Source of the DNA: Campylobacteraceae bacterium
Lineage (GTDB): Bacteria; Campylobacterota; Campylobacteria; Campylobacterales; Sulfurovaceae
Assembly: GCA_027024155.1 (NCBI GenBank)
Contig: JALVTE010000121.1
Location: 62,001-126,000, forward strand
Reading direction: 5' to 3'
DNA: 64,000 nt
The notes beneath the pieces are model-generated. The model saw only the letters and a list, made by a program, of their open reading frames with translations. It searched no databases and was not told the DNA's origin. Every line of letters starts with the position of its first letter. Positions within the stretch are counted from its first letter, which is position 1. This document shows, in pieces, positions 9,047 through 19,244 of the stretch. Made by a program: the position numbers and the translations under genes.

Positions 9047-10693
9047 ATGACTTTTTTGCATCCATATTTTTTATTGCTGTTGCCACTCTATTTATTTATT
9101 GTTTGGCTCTTAAATCGGCACTTTAGAAGAGTTGAGTTTTCTAACTTAAAGCTTTTAAAAAAGGCTGTTAAGAGTAGTTTTGATTACTCGAAAGTTTTAA
9201 AGTTTTTAATAGCACTCTTTATGGTTTTGGCTTTGGCTACTCCTGTAAAGAAGCATATGCATCAAGCCAATAAAGTTAAAGGCTATGATATATCTATTCT
9301 TTTAGATGCAAGCGACTCTATGCAAGAAGATAACCGGTTTAATGTTGCAAAAGAGATAATTGCTAACTTTTTAAAGAAGAGAAAAAATGACAATATTGCA
9401 CTTAGCCTATTTGCAAATTACGCTTATGTAGCTTCACCACTAACTTACGATAAAAAAAGTATTGAGCAGATGTTAAAATTTATAAAATTAGGAGTTGCAG
9501 GCTCTAGGCAGACTGCACTTAACGAAGCTCTATTTTTAGGTGCAGATATATTTAAAAAGAGTGACTCTAAAAATCGAGTTATGATACTTTTAACTGATGG
9601 AATAAATACAGTAAAAAGTGTAAGTTTGCAGAGTGCTATAAGCAAAATTAAGAGCTTTAATATAAAAGTTTACACTATTGCACTTGGCAAAAAAGGAGAC
9701 TTTAACAAAGAGGTGCTAGAGAGCATCGCAAAACAGAGTGGTGGTAAGTTTTATCAAGCTCTAAAACCAGAAGAGTTAGAGTTAATCTATAACGAAATTA
9801 ATAAGTTAGAGAGTGGTAAAGTAGAGAGTAAAAGTTATGCGACTTATACACACTACTTTCAATATCCGCTAGCTGTGGCACTAATTTTGCTTATACTTTT
9901 TAGCATACTTTATAGAGAAAGTTACTCTAGGCCTTTGTTAATTGCCACTGCTGTTTTTATGGCAATAGCACTATATCGCCCGCAAAGCACTAAACAATTA
10001 CTTACAAGCCAAAACGACACAAGCTTTGCTGTGGCTGTAGATTTAAGCTATGCAATGGATGCTAAAGATATATACCCTAACCGCCTAAGCTTTGCTAAAA
10101 CAAAGATAGAGCGACTGTTAAAAGATTTAACAGGACAAAGTGTTGCTCTGTATGCTTATGCAAACAGTGGCTACTTAATATCACCAGTGACTAAAGATTA
10201 TAATAGGCTAAGTTACTTAGTAAAAAACTTAGAACCTATAGGCATAAAACGAGATAGAGCTGATATTTTAAAACTTTTAAAAGCTATTAATGCAAGTAAT
10301 AAAGAGCTTAAATCTGTAATTTTATTTAGCTCAACAAATAGCGATTATAAAGAGGCACTAACCTTTGCAAATAAACATAATATTAAGCTCTATATTTACG
10401 CCATTGCAACTGCCAAAGGCTCGATTGTAAAGGTTAATAATAGAGTGCTTAAAAACTCTTTTGGAGATATTGAGTTATTTGGACTAAAGAGTTTGAAAGC
10501 TCTAGCTAATGGAAGTGGTGGAGCTTATAAAACTTATAGTTTAAGTAATGATTTACAAGATTTTATCTCTGCAATAGATAGTAAAACAAGTACTCAAAAT
10601 CCACACAATCAAAAGAGTGAACTATTTTATATACCATTATTGATTGCATTTGTTTTATATATATTTACTCTTTTAAATAGGAGAAAAGTATGA
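9047..10693 (+). CDS. Double VWA-domain membrane protein (BatA/BatB-like fusion)
   Basis: VWA with DASDS MIDAS, TM segments, second VWA-like part (DLSYAMDAKDIYPNRLSFAKTKIERLL), C-terminal TM. Confidence 0.88.
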   Translation: MTFLHPYFLLLLPLYLFIVWLLNRHFRRVEFSNLKLLKKAVKSSFDYSKVLKFLIALFMVLALATPVKKHMHQANKVKGYDISILLDASDSMQEDNRFNVAKEIIANFLKKRKNDNIALSLFANYAYVASPLTYDKKSIEQMLKFIKLGVAGSRQTALNEALFLGADIFKKSDSKNRVMILLTDGINTVKSVSLQSAISKIKSFNIKVYTIALGKKGDFNKEVLESIAKQSGGKFYQALKPEELELIYNEINKLESGKVESKSYATYTHYFQYPLAVALILLILFSILYRESYSRPLLIATAVFMAIALYRPQSTKQLLTSQNDTSFAVAVDLSYAMDAKDIYPNRLSFAKTKIERLLKDLTGQSVALYAYANSGYLISPVTKDYNRLSYLVKNLEPIGIKRDRADILKLLKAINASNKELKSVILFSSTNSDYKEALTFANKHNIKLYIYAIATAKGSIVKVNNRVLKNSFGDIELFGLKSLKALANGSGGAYKTYSLSNDLQDFISAIDSKTSTQNPHNQKSELFYIPLLIAFVLYIFTLLNRRKV

Positions 10694-11394
10694 AGATATT
10701 AATCGGTTTGCTACTGCCAGTTTTGGCATTTAGTTCCATAAGTAACGACTATATAGAGTACAAAGCCCAAAATGCATACCAGAGTAGGGAGTATAAAAAA
10801 GCACTAAAACTCTATAGCCAAATAGAGCCTAAAAACGATGTAGTATATTATAATATAGCTAATACACTCTATAAGTTAAAAGATTATACAAAAGCAATAG
10901 AGTACTATAAATTGATAAAAGATAATAATTTAACTGCAAAAAAGCTTTACAATATAGGTAATGCATATTTAATGCAAAAAAATTACAAAAAGGCTGTAAT
11001 TTTTTACAAAGATGCTTTAAAATTTGATAATAATTCAAAGTTTAAAGAGAATTTGGATTATGCAATAAAAAATATGAAAGCCCTAGAAAATATAAAGTTA
11101 AATAGGCGTAAATCTTCGACTACTCAAGCTGAACTTGATAATTTTGATGATGAAAATGTATCTAAAAATATGCAAGAGGCTAAATATAAACCAGAGGATA
11201 AATTTAATGTATTAGATAAGTTAGATACAAAAATATCTGATTTAATCAGCAACGATACTAATAGAAATGATAGCAATATATCTAAAGCCTTAAAAATACA
11301 CCAAAAACTTATAGATAGAAGAGTTGAAAGCAGATTAAAAGAGCGAAATTCTAAAATTTTGTTAATACCAATAGATGTAAATAATACACAGTAA
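10690..11394 (+). CDS. TPR protein, BatC-like
   Basis: TPR motifs YYNIANTLYKLKDYTKAIEYYKL and LYNIGNAYLMQKNYKKAVIFYKDAL; overlaps VWA gene. Confidence 0.85.
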   Translation: MKILIGLLLPVLAFSSISNDYIEYKAQNAYQSREYKKALKLYSQIEPKNDVVYYNIANTLYKLKDYTKAIEYYKLIKDNNLTAKKLYNIGNAYLMQKNYKKAVIFYKDALKFDNNSKFKENLDYAIKNMKALENIKLNRRKSSTTQAELDNFDDENVSKNMQEAKYKPEDKFNVLDKLDTKISDLISNDTNRNDSNISKALKIHQKLIDRRVESRLKERNSKILLIPIDVNNTQ

Positions 11395-11493
11395 TGTAGA
11401 TAAAACTTTAAAATTATTAAATAGTATTTATAATTTTAATCTAGTGCATTAATTTATGTTATAATTTAACTAACCTCTAAATAAGGCAATAAT

Positions 11494-12882
11494 ATGGAGA
11501 AGTTAAAAAAGAGATTTTATAATTTTATATTTGGCACAGAAGAACCTCGTTTTAAAAAGTTTCTACAAAGAGTTTTAAAAGATGAGTTTCATATACATCC
11601 TATAAAAATAGACTCTGTATCTATAATATTTTTTATAGGTAGGTGGCTTCCTTTTGCCATTGCTATTGGGATTACTACGGGGGTTATTGCTTCTATTGTG
11701 GATTTACTTGTAGTAAGTATAAATGCAAAACTATCCGAAAATATTGTATATCTTTTTATATATCCACTCTTTGTTGCATTAATTACAGGATTTATTGTGA
11801 AGCAAGATAGAGAAGTAGCAGGTCCTGGTATTGGCTTTTCTATTTTGCATTTGAAATCTAAACACTATTTAAAAGTAAAGGCACTGCTCTTTAAGCTTTT
11901 TATCTCTATTTTAACACTATCTGGCGGATTCATAGCAGGTAGAGAGGGTCCATCTTTCTACTTGGGTGTTGGTATTGGCGAATGGGTTGGTAGAGCTTAT
12001 GGCTTTGGTAAACGCTTTAAAAATATGCTTGGCTTAATTGGTGCTGGAGCATTTACAGGTGCTTTACTAAAGGCACCATTGGGTAGTTCAATATTTGCTT
12101 TAGAGTTGGAGAATATGTACGATTTTAATTATCGCCCATTTATACCGATGATTGTTGCAGCTATTGTGAGTTATTTAACATTCTCATTTTTTAGAGGAAA
12201 TCATGCATTTATTTTGCTACATTCTAAAGCAGTTTGGGATTTAAAGAGTATACCATATATTATTGGCTTAGGTTTTTTAATCTCTATTACAATATATATT
12301 TATACTATTTTCTTTCACTTTTTAAGAAAAGCTGCATTTATATTTCGCCCCGAAAAAAGGGCATTTATAGGGACATTAATCTCTATTCCTGTTTTGGCTT
12401 TTTTGTATCTTTATACAAACAATCCAGATTTGTTAGCAGCTCCTGTTGATATGAAAATTTTATCGAATTTAGCACAAACGCAGTTTTCTGTCTCAGAGGA
12501 TTTTGTAATAATAGTTTGTACAATAATAATTACAAGCTTTACTCTAGGATTTGGAATTGTTGGTGGATTAATTTTGCCTGTATTAATTATTGGTGCAGCA
12601 CTTGGTAATATTTTTGGGCATGTATTTCCAAACGAACTTGTAATGTTTACATTAGCTGGTATGGGTGCAGCACTCGCAGCGGCAGCTAAAACCCCACTTG
12701 CTGCGATTGTTATGATTACCGAAATGAGCCACAACGATGTTGTAATTCCAATGACAGCAGCAGTAATTACAAGTTACTTAACAAGCTTTGGATATAGTCT
12801 ATATTTGGGGCAAGAGAATATATTTAAAGGGAGCCTAAAAGACTTTACTTCGCACAGTATTAAGTCTGACGAAGATAAATAG
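11494..12882 (+). CDS. ClC-family chloride channel/antiporter
   Basis: GGFIAGREGPSFYLGVGIGE; GALLKAPLGSSIFALE; multiple TM segments. Confidence 0.92.
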   Translation: MEKLKKRFYNFIFGTEEPRFKKFLQRVLKDEFHIHPIKIDSVSIIFFIGRWLPFAIAIGITTGVIASIVDLLVVSINAKLSENIVYLFIYPLFVALITGFIVKQDREVAGPGIGFSILHLKSKHYLKVKALLFKLFISILTLSGGFIAGREGPSFYLGVGIGEWVGRAYGFGKRFKNMLGLIGAGAFTGALLKAPLGSSIFALELENMYDFNYRPFIPMIVAAIVSYLTFSFFRGNHAFILLHSKAVWDLKSIPYIIGLGFLISITIYIYTIFFHFLRKAAFIFRPEKRAFIGTLISIPVLAFLYLYTNNPDLLAAPVDMKILSNLAQTQFSVSEDFVIIVCTIIITSFTLGFGIVGGLILPVLIIGAALGNIFGHVFPNELVMFTLAGMGAALAAAAKTPLAAIVMITEMSHNDVVIPMTAAVITSYLTSFGYSLYLGQENIFKGSLKDFTSHSIKSDEDK

Positions 12883-12884
12883 AT

Positions 12885-14546
12885 ATGAAACTAGAAGACA
12901 TAAGGCATTTCTTTTTAATACCTACATTAATTGGCTTAATAGGTGGGGCTTCGGCGTATTTATTTCGTTATGTTATTAGCCTTTTTGAAGCACTGTATAG
13001 ATTTTTTAATATTGATAGTTGGCAATATTTTCACATAATTACAATGCCATTAATATTTTTGGGCTCGCATTTAATAATTAAAAAATTTTTAAGAAACCGC
13101 TCGAATGTAACCATAGAAGAGGTGGCTAAAAAAATCTCTTTAATGACTGGAAAGTTTTCTATGTTAAAAGGCTTTTTGGTACTTTTACTTACCTCTATAA
13201 GTATTGGTTTTGGTGTACCGATTGGGCGAGAGGGTCCTATTGCAAAACTTGGTGGATTATTTAGTGAAGTTTTTATAAAACTTTTTAAAGTAGAAAATAT
13301 AAATGCTCCAATATATTTAAGTGCTGGAGTATCTGCTGCCTTAGCTGCTACTTTTAATGCTCCGATTGCCGGTATATTTTTTGGTATCGAAATTATAATT
13401 GGCAAGATAAATTCGTATATAGTTATACCTCTTATTATCGCATGTACCACAGCAACGCTATTTGCTCATAAGTTTATTGGCTACTATACTGCATTTTATG
13501 TACCACAATTAGAGTATAACGATGAGTTTTTTTGGTTCATACCACTTGGAGCACTTTTTTTTACATTGATTGCTGTAGTTTTAAAGTACTCATTTAACAA
13601 ATTAAAAATATTAAGAAGAAGATATCGAAGTAAATGGCACTATTTTGTAGTTGCTATGGGTGTTGCAGTTGGCTTAATAATAAGCTTTATGCCCGAAGTT
13701 AAAGGTGTTGGTTATACATATGTATCTAAACTCTTCGAAGATGTCTATGTATCGCACTACACTTTAGAAGTTTTTCTTGCAAAATTGGTGGCTGTAATTT
13801 TAAGTTTGGGTAGTGGTATGTTTGGTGGAATTATGTCACCATCTATCTTTTTAGGTGCATTTGGTGGGTATTGGTTTGGTAGCGAATTTGGAAGCTTTGG
13901 TTTCGACCCTAGAATATTTGCACTAATAGGCAGTGCTGCTGTGCTTGCTGGAACCTCTAAAGCACCCTTAAGAAGTGCAATTATTATTACCGAATTAACA
14001 CACTCTTATCAACTTTTGCTACCTATTTTACTCTCGTCTGCAATTTCTGTATATTTTCTCTCTAAAATGGAGCCTGGTTCATACTTTAAAAGAAGCTTGA
14101 TGCAAAGAGGAATAGATATAGACAATACTTCAATTATAAACTTTATAAAAAAATGTAACATAATGCAATTTGTAAAGAAGGTACAACCTATCAAAGAGAG
14201 TGATAGTTTAAGTGATGCAATTAGGAAGTTTAGAAGACAGAGATTGCACAATTTACCAGTTGTAGATGCTGATGGTGTATTAATCGGTACAATCGCATTA
14301 AAAAGTATACGAAGACCCTCTTTAATGATGCAAAGAGATAAAATTTTGGCTAAAGATATTATGAATGAGAGACCATTTTATATAGATAGTGATAATTTAG
14401 AAGAGGGGCTTTTTAAGGCATTTACGATTTTAAATACAACATATGTACCATATGTAGATAGTGATAAAAAGTATCGAGGTGTAATAAATTTAAATAGCTT
14501 ATTAAAAGAGTTATCTTTATGTAAAATAGATTATAAAATTCGCTAA
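12885..14546 (+). CDS. ClC-family chloride channel with C-terminal CBS domains
   Basis: GVPIGREGPIAKLGGL; FNAPIAGIFFGIE; C-terminal CBS pair (LSDAIRKFRRQRLHNLPVVDADGVLIGTI). Confidence 0.93.
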   Translation: MKLEDIRHFFLIPTLIGLIGGASAYLFRYVISLFEALYRFFNIDSWQYFHIITMPLIFLGSHLIIKKFLRNRSNVTIEEVAKKISLMTGKFSMLKGFLVLLLTSISIGFGVPIGREGPIAKLGGLFSEVFIKLFKVENINAPIYLSAGVSAALAATFNAPIAGIFFGIEIIIGKINSYIVIPLIIACTTATLFAHKFIGYYTAFYVPQLEYNDEFFWFIPLGALFFTLIAVVLKYSFNKLKILRRRYRSKWHYFVVAMGVAVGLIISFMPEVKGVGYTYVSKLFEDVYVSHYTLEVFLAKLVAVILSLGSGMFGGIMSPSIFLGAFGGYWFGSEFGSFGFDPRIFALIGSAAVLAGTSKAPLRSAIIITELTHSYQLLLPILLSSAISVYFLSKMEPGSYFKRSLMQRGIDIDNTSIINFIKKCNIMQFVKKVQPIKESDSLSDAIRKFRRQRLHNLPVVDADGVLIGTIALKSIRRPSLMMQRDKILAKDIMNERPFYIDSDNLEEGLFKAFTILNTTYVPYVDSDKKYRGVINLNSLLKELSLCKIDYKIR

Positions 14547-14604
14547 TAGTGTTTTGCGAGAGGTATAATAAAGCTAATAAAGCTCTAAATGGTATAATAA
14601 ATAT

Positions 14605-15618
14605 ATGAAAAAACTATTTATACTAATTACATTTATATCTATATTATTTGCTCAAGATAGAGTATTTTTAAAATTATCTAAAGATAAAGCTTTTTTAAAC
14701 GAACCAATAGTTGCAAAAGTTACTGTAGTTTATGCAAAAAAAGCTAAATATGTTACTCTAAAGGCTTTTAAAAATAGGGCACTCTATAGTAAGTTTATAA
14801 GCGAGAGTAATCAAACTTTGATAAATGGAAATTACCATAAAACTTTTAGCTTTATTATATTTCCACAAGCTACAGGAGTTGTAAATATAGCTCCAATAAT
14901 TGCAAATGTATCTACAATCGAGAATAAAACTGGCTTTAGAGTTACTGACAAATTAATGTCTAAACCAGTAAAGATAGAGGTTTACACTATTCCAAAAAAT
15001 TTAGTAATTAGTGGTAATTTAAATATGCGGTTACAGAGGCTAAATAAAGAGGCTAGAGTAAATACCCCCATTAGTTTTAAATTAAAGATTATAGGTAGTG
15101 GCAATTTAGATGATATAAAAAGCTTTACTCTAGCTCTAAAAAATGCAACATATTTTAGTGATAAACCAAAAAGAGAGTATAAAATTATAAAGGGTAAAGT
15201 TCAAGCTACTTTTGTGCAAAATTTTAGAGTTGTAAGTGATAGTAGTTATAAAATTCCTCCGTTAAAATTGAGATATTTTAATACAGAAACTCAATTAGAA
15301 GAGAGTCTACTTACAAAAGTACAGATGGTTAATATACCAAAGCCATTAGCAAGTAAACGAGAGTTGGCTTTTTTGTTAATTGGACTAATTTTAGGTATTA
15401 CTTTGTCTATTTTATGGATATTTAGAAAAAGAAGACGAAAGCTAAACAATTTGCAGCAAGCAATTAAAAAAGCAAAAAATGATAAAGAGTTATATGATAT
15501 TTTGCTTCCATATGCTCATCGGTCTGAATTAAAAGAGTTACTTCAACAATTAGAAGCAAATATTTATAGTAAAGCAAAGAATAAAATTAATAAAAAAGAT
15601 ATTTTAAAAATAGTATAA
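14605..15618 (+). CDS. BatD-like protein
   Basis: Signal peptide, VFLKLSKDKAFLNEPIVAKVTV pattern, C-terminal TM followed by basic region. Confidence 0.75.
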   Translation: MKKLFILITFISILFAQDRVFLKLSKDKAFLNEPIVAKVTVVYAKKAKYVTLKAFKNRALYSKFISESNQTLINGNYHKTFSFIIFPQATGVVNIAPIIANVSTIENKTGFRVTDKLMSKPVKIEVYTIPKNLVISGNLNMRLQRLNKEARVNTPISFKLKIIGSGNLDDIKSFTLALKNATYFSDKPKREYKIIKGKVQATFVQNFRVVSDSSYKIPPLKLRYFNTETQLEESLLTKVQMVNIPKPLASKRELAFLLIGLILGITLSILWIFRKRRRKLNNLQQAIKKAKNDKELYDILLPYAHRSELKELLQQLEANIYSKAKNKINKKDILKIV

Positions 15619-15625
15619 TAACTTT

Positions 15626-15931
15626 ATGAATAACTACCAATCACCTAAAAAACTTATACTCTTTTGGTTACTTATTGTCTCTATTATATTGGCTATTTGG
15701 CTTTTATGGTTAGGAGTCGATAGCTATTTACTAACTCGTGACCCATTATCGCATATAGAGAGTTCAAAAGCTATTGCAATGGCAATTGTTGCAGTTATTT
15801 TAGTCGTTTTATTGTTAGCAGGGCTTATTATATCTACAATGCTTAGCAACAAACGATACTCCCGCTATTTTGGTATAGCTATTGGTATTGCTTTTGCATC
15901 TTTATTGGCATTTCGCTCTATTGTCGGGTGA
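15626..15931 (+). CDS. Hypothetical membrane protein
   Basis: 101 aa with three hydrophobic segments, close behind batD-like gene. Confidence 0.65.
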   Translation: MNNYQSPKKLILFWLLIVSIILAIWLLWLGVDSYLLTRDPLSHIESSKAIAMAIVAVILVVLLLAGLIISTMLSNKRYSRYFGIAIGIAFASLLAFRSIVG

Positions 15932-15944
15932 ATTTTAAAGAGTA

Positions 15945-16844
15945 TCATCTATTGTTAGAGATTCTCCTAATACTTATTGGTTGTGGAAAATTTGGATTTT
16001 TTAAATATTTTAAAAGCATAGTTACCCCTTTTGGCTCATTTTTATTACCGTGAACTAAAATTATAGAGTCTTGTTTTATCTTTTCGCCTTTTGCAATCCA
16101 TGTGTTTGAGCCTATGGCTATTAATCCTAAATTAGAAACAGTATCCATAGATTTTTTATCCGAAACAAGCCCAGGAAACCTAAAAAAGACCGATGGTACT
16201 ACACCTTTTTTTAAAAGCTCTACCTCTAAGTTGAGTGTATCTTGTGCTAAATTTTCCTCAGGTGATAGTACAAAATTATGTCCTAACTTCGCTTTTGGAT
16301 GGTAGATATGCTTTGCTGTATGGTTACCCCAAGTAATATCTAATTTACCCTCTTTTTGCCAACTTCTAAGTTTATTAAATGCTTTTTTGTGTTTTAGAAT
16401 CCAGCGTTTTGTAATAAATAGAGTAACTGGTACAGGCTTTTTGAACCTTTTAATAAGGGCTAAATATAATCTATCTTCAAAACCTTTTTTGTGTGATGGA
16501 CAAAGGTCGGTAGTAATTACAACTCCGCCACCACTAGATACTATTCCATCATTTTGCAACTTATGTTTAGTCTCATATTTTGCGTGATTTAAAAGTTTAA
16601 AGTATCTGCTATGAAATATCTCTTTGGGACATTGCTCAAAAGTAGCACTACTTTTTAATATAACTCCAGTTTTAAGAGTATTAGCATCTACAATTAACAA
16701 AACCTTTTTTGAGTTTAAGTCAAAACTTCTAATAGCAATATATAGCTGTGAATTGTAATTGATACACTTATGTATAGGAGTATAGCCACTGATAGTGTTA
16801 GCAAATAGTATATCAATTAGAGCGATAAAAAATAATAGTTTCAT
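15945..16844 (-). CDS. Polysaccharide deacetylase-family protein
   Basis: VVITTDLCPS...GNHTAKHIYHPKA...FFRFPGL...ILVHGNKN match NodB-type motif spacing; signal peptide. Confidence 0.7.
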   Translation of the reverse strand: MKLLFFIALIDILFANTISGYTPIHKCINYNSQLYIAIRSFDLNSKKVLLIVDANTLKTGVILKSSATFEQCPKEIFHSRYFKLLNHAKYETKHKLQNDGIVSSGGGVVITTDLCPSHKKGFEDRLYLALIKRFKKPVPVTLFITKRWILKHKKAFNKLRSWQKEGKLDITWGNHTAKHIYHPKAKLGHNFVLSPEENLAQDTLNLEVELLKKGVVPSVFFRFPGLVSDKKSMDTVSNLGLIAIGSNTWIAKGEKIKQDSIILVHGNKNEPKGVTMLLKYLKNPNFPQPISIRRISNNR

Positions 16845-16906
16845 ACTATTCCTTAAAAATCATTTATATATTATACGCCCTATTAGCTTTATATATTCAA
16901 ATAATA

Positions 16907-17569
16907 TTAGTCTATAATTCTTAATCTATATGTAATATCTTGCTTAAATAAACCCTCTTCGCCACCAAAAGAAATAATATAATAACCTGTAGGTAAAGAG
17001 GTTAATGCAATCCAATAACCAGTAGATATAGCTCTAAAATCACTTTCTGGAATAATACTAAAACAAGTTTTGCTAGTAGATTTATATTTAGATAGCCCTT
17101 CTAGTGCAACCCCATTAATCTCTAAATAGATATTTTTTGCATTAAAACTACGATTAATATTTCCAATACCTTCACTACATGACATATGATCTGAAAGCTC
17201 ATAAATAGTATTAATTATAGGAAAAAATATAGCTTTCCCTTTTTTAATTGTTACTGAACGTGTGATAGGTTTTTTCTCAAATGAGCCACCTAAAAAATAT
17301 ATATCACCCATATCTCCTAAATATGCTAATCTACCTGTTTTATCAACTATAGGGTGCTTATCTTTATTAAATGAGTATACCCATTGCCACCAAATATCTG
17401 CCCACTCATCTAAATATTTACCTTTTAATTGATTATTGGGAGACAATAGTCCAAACTCTTTAAAATTAGAAGTTTTTTTGTTTCTTACATCTCTTTCTTC
17501 AGGTTTCATAAGATATTTAAGTGCATAATAGAGAGCAACACCAGAGAATAAAATAATTATAAAAAACAT
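16907..17569 (-). CDS. Hypothetical membrane-anchored protein
   Basis: N-terminal TM, 220-aa ORF. Confidence 0.65.
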   Translation of the reverse strand: MFFIIILFSGVALYYALKYLMKPEERDVRNKKTSNFKEFGLLSPNNQLKGKYLDEWADIWWQWVYSFNKDKHPIVDKTGRLAYLGDMGDIYFLGGSFEKKPITRSVTIKKGKAIFFPIINTIYELSDHMSCSEGIGNINRSFNAKNIYLEINGVALEGLSKYKSTSKTCFSIIPESDFRAISTGYWIALTSLPTGYYIISFGGEEGLFKQDITYRLRIID

Positions 17570-17913
17570 AAAAAACCTTGTTATATTTAAATTAAATCCA
17601 TTATATCAATGTATTTAACCATTATAGCACAATATTTCTTTTAAACTTTTTACACTATATCTTACTTTAGTTTAAGCAAATCTCTTATTATTCTATCTGA
17701 ATATCCGTAAACATTTAGTGTTCCTATAGTTTGTGTAATCTTCTTGAGGGCTTCTAAGTCTAGCTATTTTAACAACTTCAGTTAATAATAAATTTGGTTA
17801 CACTCTATAATGTATTCAAAAATGTGAGAAAAAGCTATAGAAATGGTAGGTTTCTGTAGAATAAAACATTCGTATTAGATAAAAATAGTTCAGTCAAGTA
17901 GTTTACAACTATA

Positions 17914-18030
17914 AAATGGTATATGTTTGGAGATAGTGACGAAAAAGATAGGGAGGTTTATAAATACTTAAAGGCTAAATAGCAAAATAGAGTAATTAGC
18001 TACAATATTAGAGAGGTAGAGTGGGTATAT
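17914..18030 (+). pseudogene. Remnant resembling DUF2183/APP1 phosphatidate phosphatase catalytic domain
   Basis: KWYMFGDSDEKDREVYKYLKAK*QNRVISYNIREVEW resembles the GDSGEKDPEIY...RV..IYIRDV motif with an in-frame stop. Confidence 0.5.
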
Positions 18031-18144
18031 TTTTCTTATGCTAAATATTTATATACTAGCAGTATAGCCTTTCTAAAGTATTTTTAATCTCATTTGATTA
18101 TACTTGCTATAATATTTTAGAATAGATTTACAAAAAGGTATAAA

Positions 18145-18987
18145 ATGAAAAAAACACTTACACTTTTAGCACTTAGTGCTACTTTAGCTTTAGCTAAAAC
18201 ATCTGTTACTGCAATGCCATATAGTGCTTATATTGATTATTCAGGTTCTACAAAAGATAAAGCATATGTTGTAGGTATGTATTCATCTTTTTATAACTTA
18301 TCTAATAAGTTAGAGTTAGGATTAGAGAATATAACTATTAATTATAATGATGGTTCTAAAGATTTAGATCAAGATGATTTTACTGCTGTTTACACAAGAT
18401 ATATAGCTAAAAATTACTATATTAAAGGTGGTTTTCACTATATAAGTAGTGATGATGCAGGCACAGATGAGGGTTTAATTGGTATTGTTGGTTTTAATTA
18501 CTATAAGTATTTAAAATATAATTTAGGTTTAGATTTATACTATAGCAAATATAAAAACTACTCTCCAAAAGAGTTAAAAGTGCTACAAGTAAAGCCATAT
18601 GTTGGTTATAATTTTGGTAAGTATAATAGTAAAATGGGTTCATTTTATTTAGAAGCTGAGTATAACTATATTAAGCCAAATGATGCTTCACTTTTTGGTT
18701 TAAAAAAGAGTTATAACTCTTTTGGTTTAAATTTAACAAATTATAACGGTAAATTTACAACATCTATTGGAGGATGGGCTGGTAAGAAAGTATTTGCAGT
18801 AGACAATGGTGGTTTTACCGTTTATAATTTAGGAGAAGTTTATAAAGCGGGAGCAAATGCTAGTGTTGATTATGCACTTAGACCAACTACGCATTTAAAG
18901 TTCAAATATAGTTATGCTAAATTCAAAGAGGGTAATAAAAATGCTCACTCAAATACAATAGCTACCTCTATATCTCATACTTGGTAA
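18145..18987 (+). CDS. Outer-membrane beta-barrel protein (paralog 1)
   Basis: Signal peptide, alternating aromatic strands, C-terminal THTW-like (SISHTW) end. Confidence 0.75.
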   Translation: MKKTLTLLALSATLALAKTSVTAMPYSAYIDYSGSTKDKAYVVGMYSSFYNLSNKLELGLENITINYNDGSKDLDQDDFTAVYTRYIAKNYYIKGGFHYISSDDAGTDEGLIGIVGFNYYKYLKYNLGLDLYYSKYKNYSPKELKVLQVKPYVGYNFGKYNSKMGSFYLEAEYNYIKPNDASLFGLKKSYNSFGLNLTNYNGKFTTSIGGWAGKKVFAVDNGGFTVYNLGEVYKAGANASVDYALRPTTHLKFKYSYAKFKEGNKNAHSNTIATSISHTW

Positions 18988-19101
18988 GTTTAAAGAACAA
19001 GGCTAAAATCTTGCTATAGCGTTATTTCTTTGAGAGGGGGGAATATACGGTTTAAATTGTCAAAAAAGTTAAATTGCAACTTATAGACAGTTAAAATTGT
19101 A

Positions 19102-19126
19102 GATTCCTGTTTTCACGGGAATGACG
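19102..19126. repeat. REP-like palindrome GATTCCTGTTTTCACGGGAATGAC
   Basis: ATTCC...GGAAT palindromic core matching the style of widespread bacterial REP elements. Confidence 0.4.
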
Positions 19127-19244
19127 GTGGTGGAAAATTATTAATTTTATTTAATAATCAATTCCATTATATAGGCATAGATTCCTTAACTTAATGGTAT
19201 TGGAGCTGCCCTTAAGATAGTAAAATTAAAACTAAAGATTTAAT

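Noticed and set aside
8757-9086. 109-aa minus-strand ORF with HPSSFIL repeats
   Set aside because: Generated by the GGATGAA heptamer array read on the opposite strand; antisense to coding sequence.
12234-13450. ORFs overlapping ClC genes (12234..12449, 12411..12734 -, 13031..13450 -)
   Set aside because: Antisense or out-of-frame to strongly supported ClC CDS.
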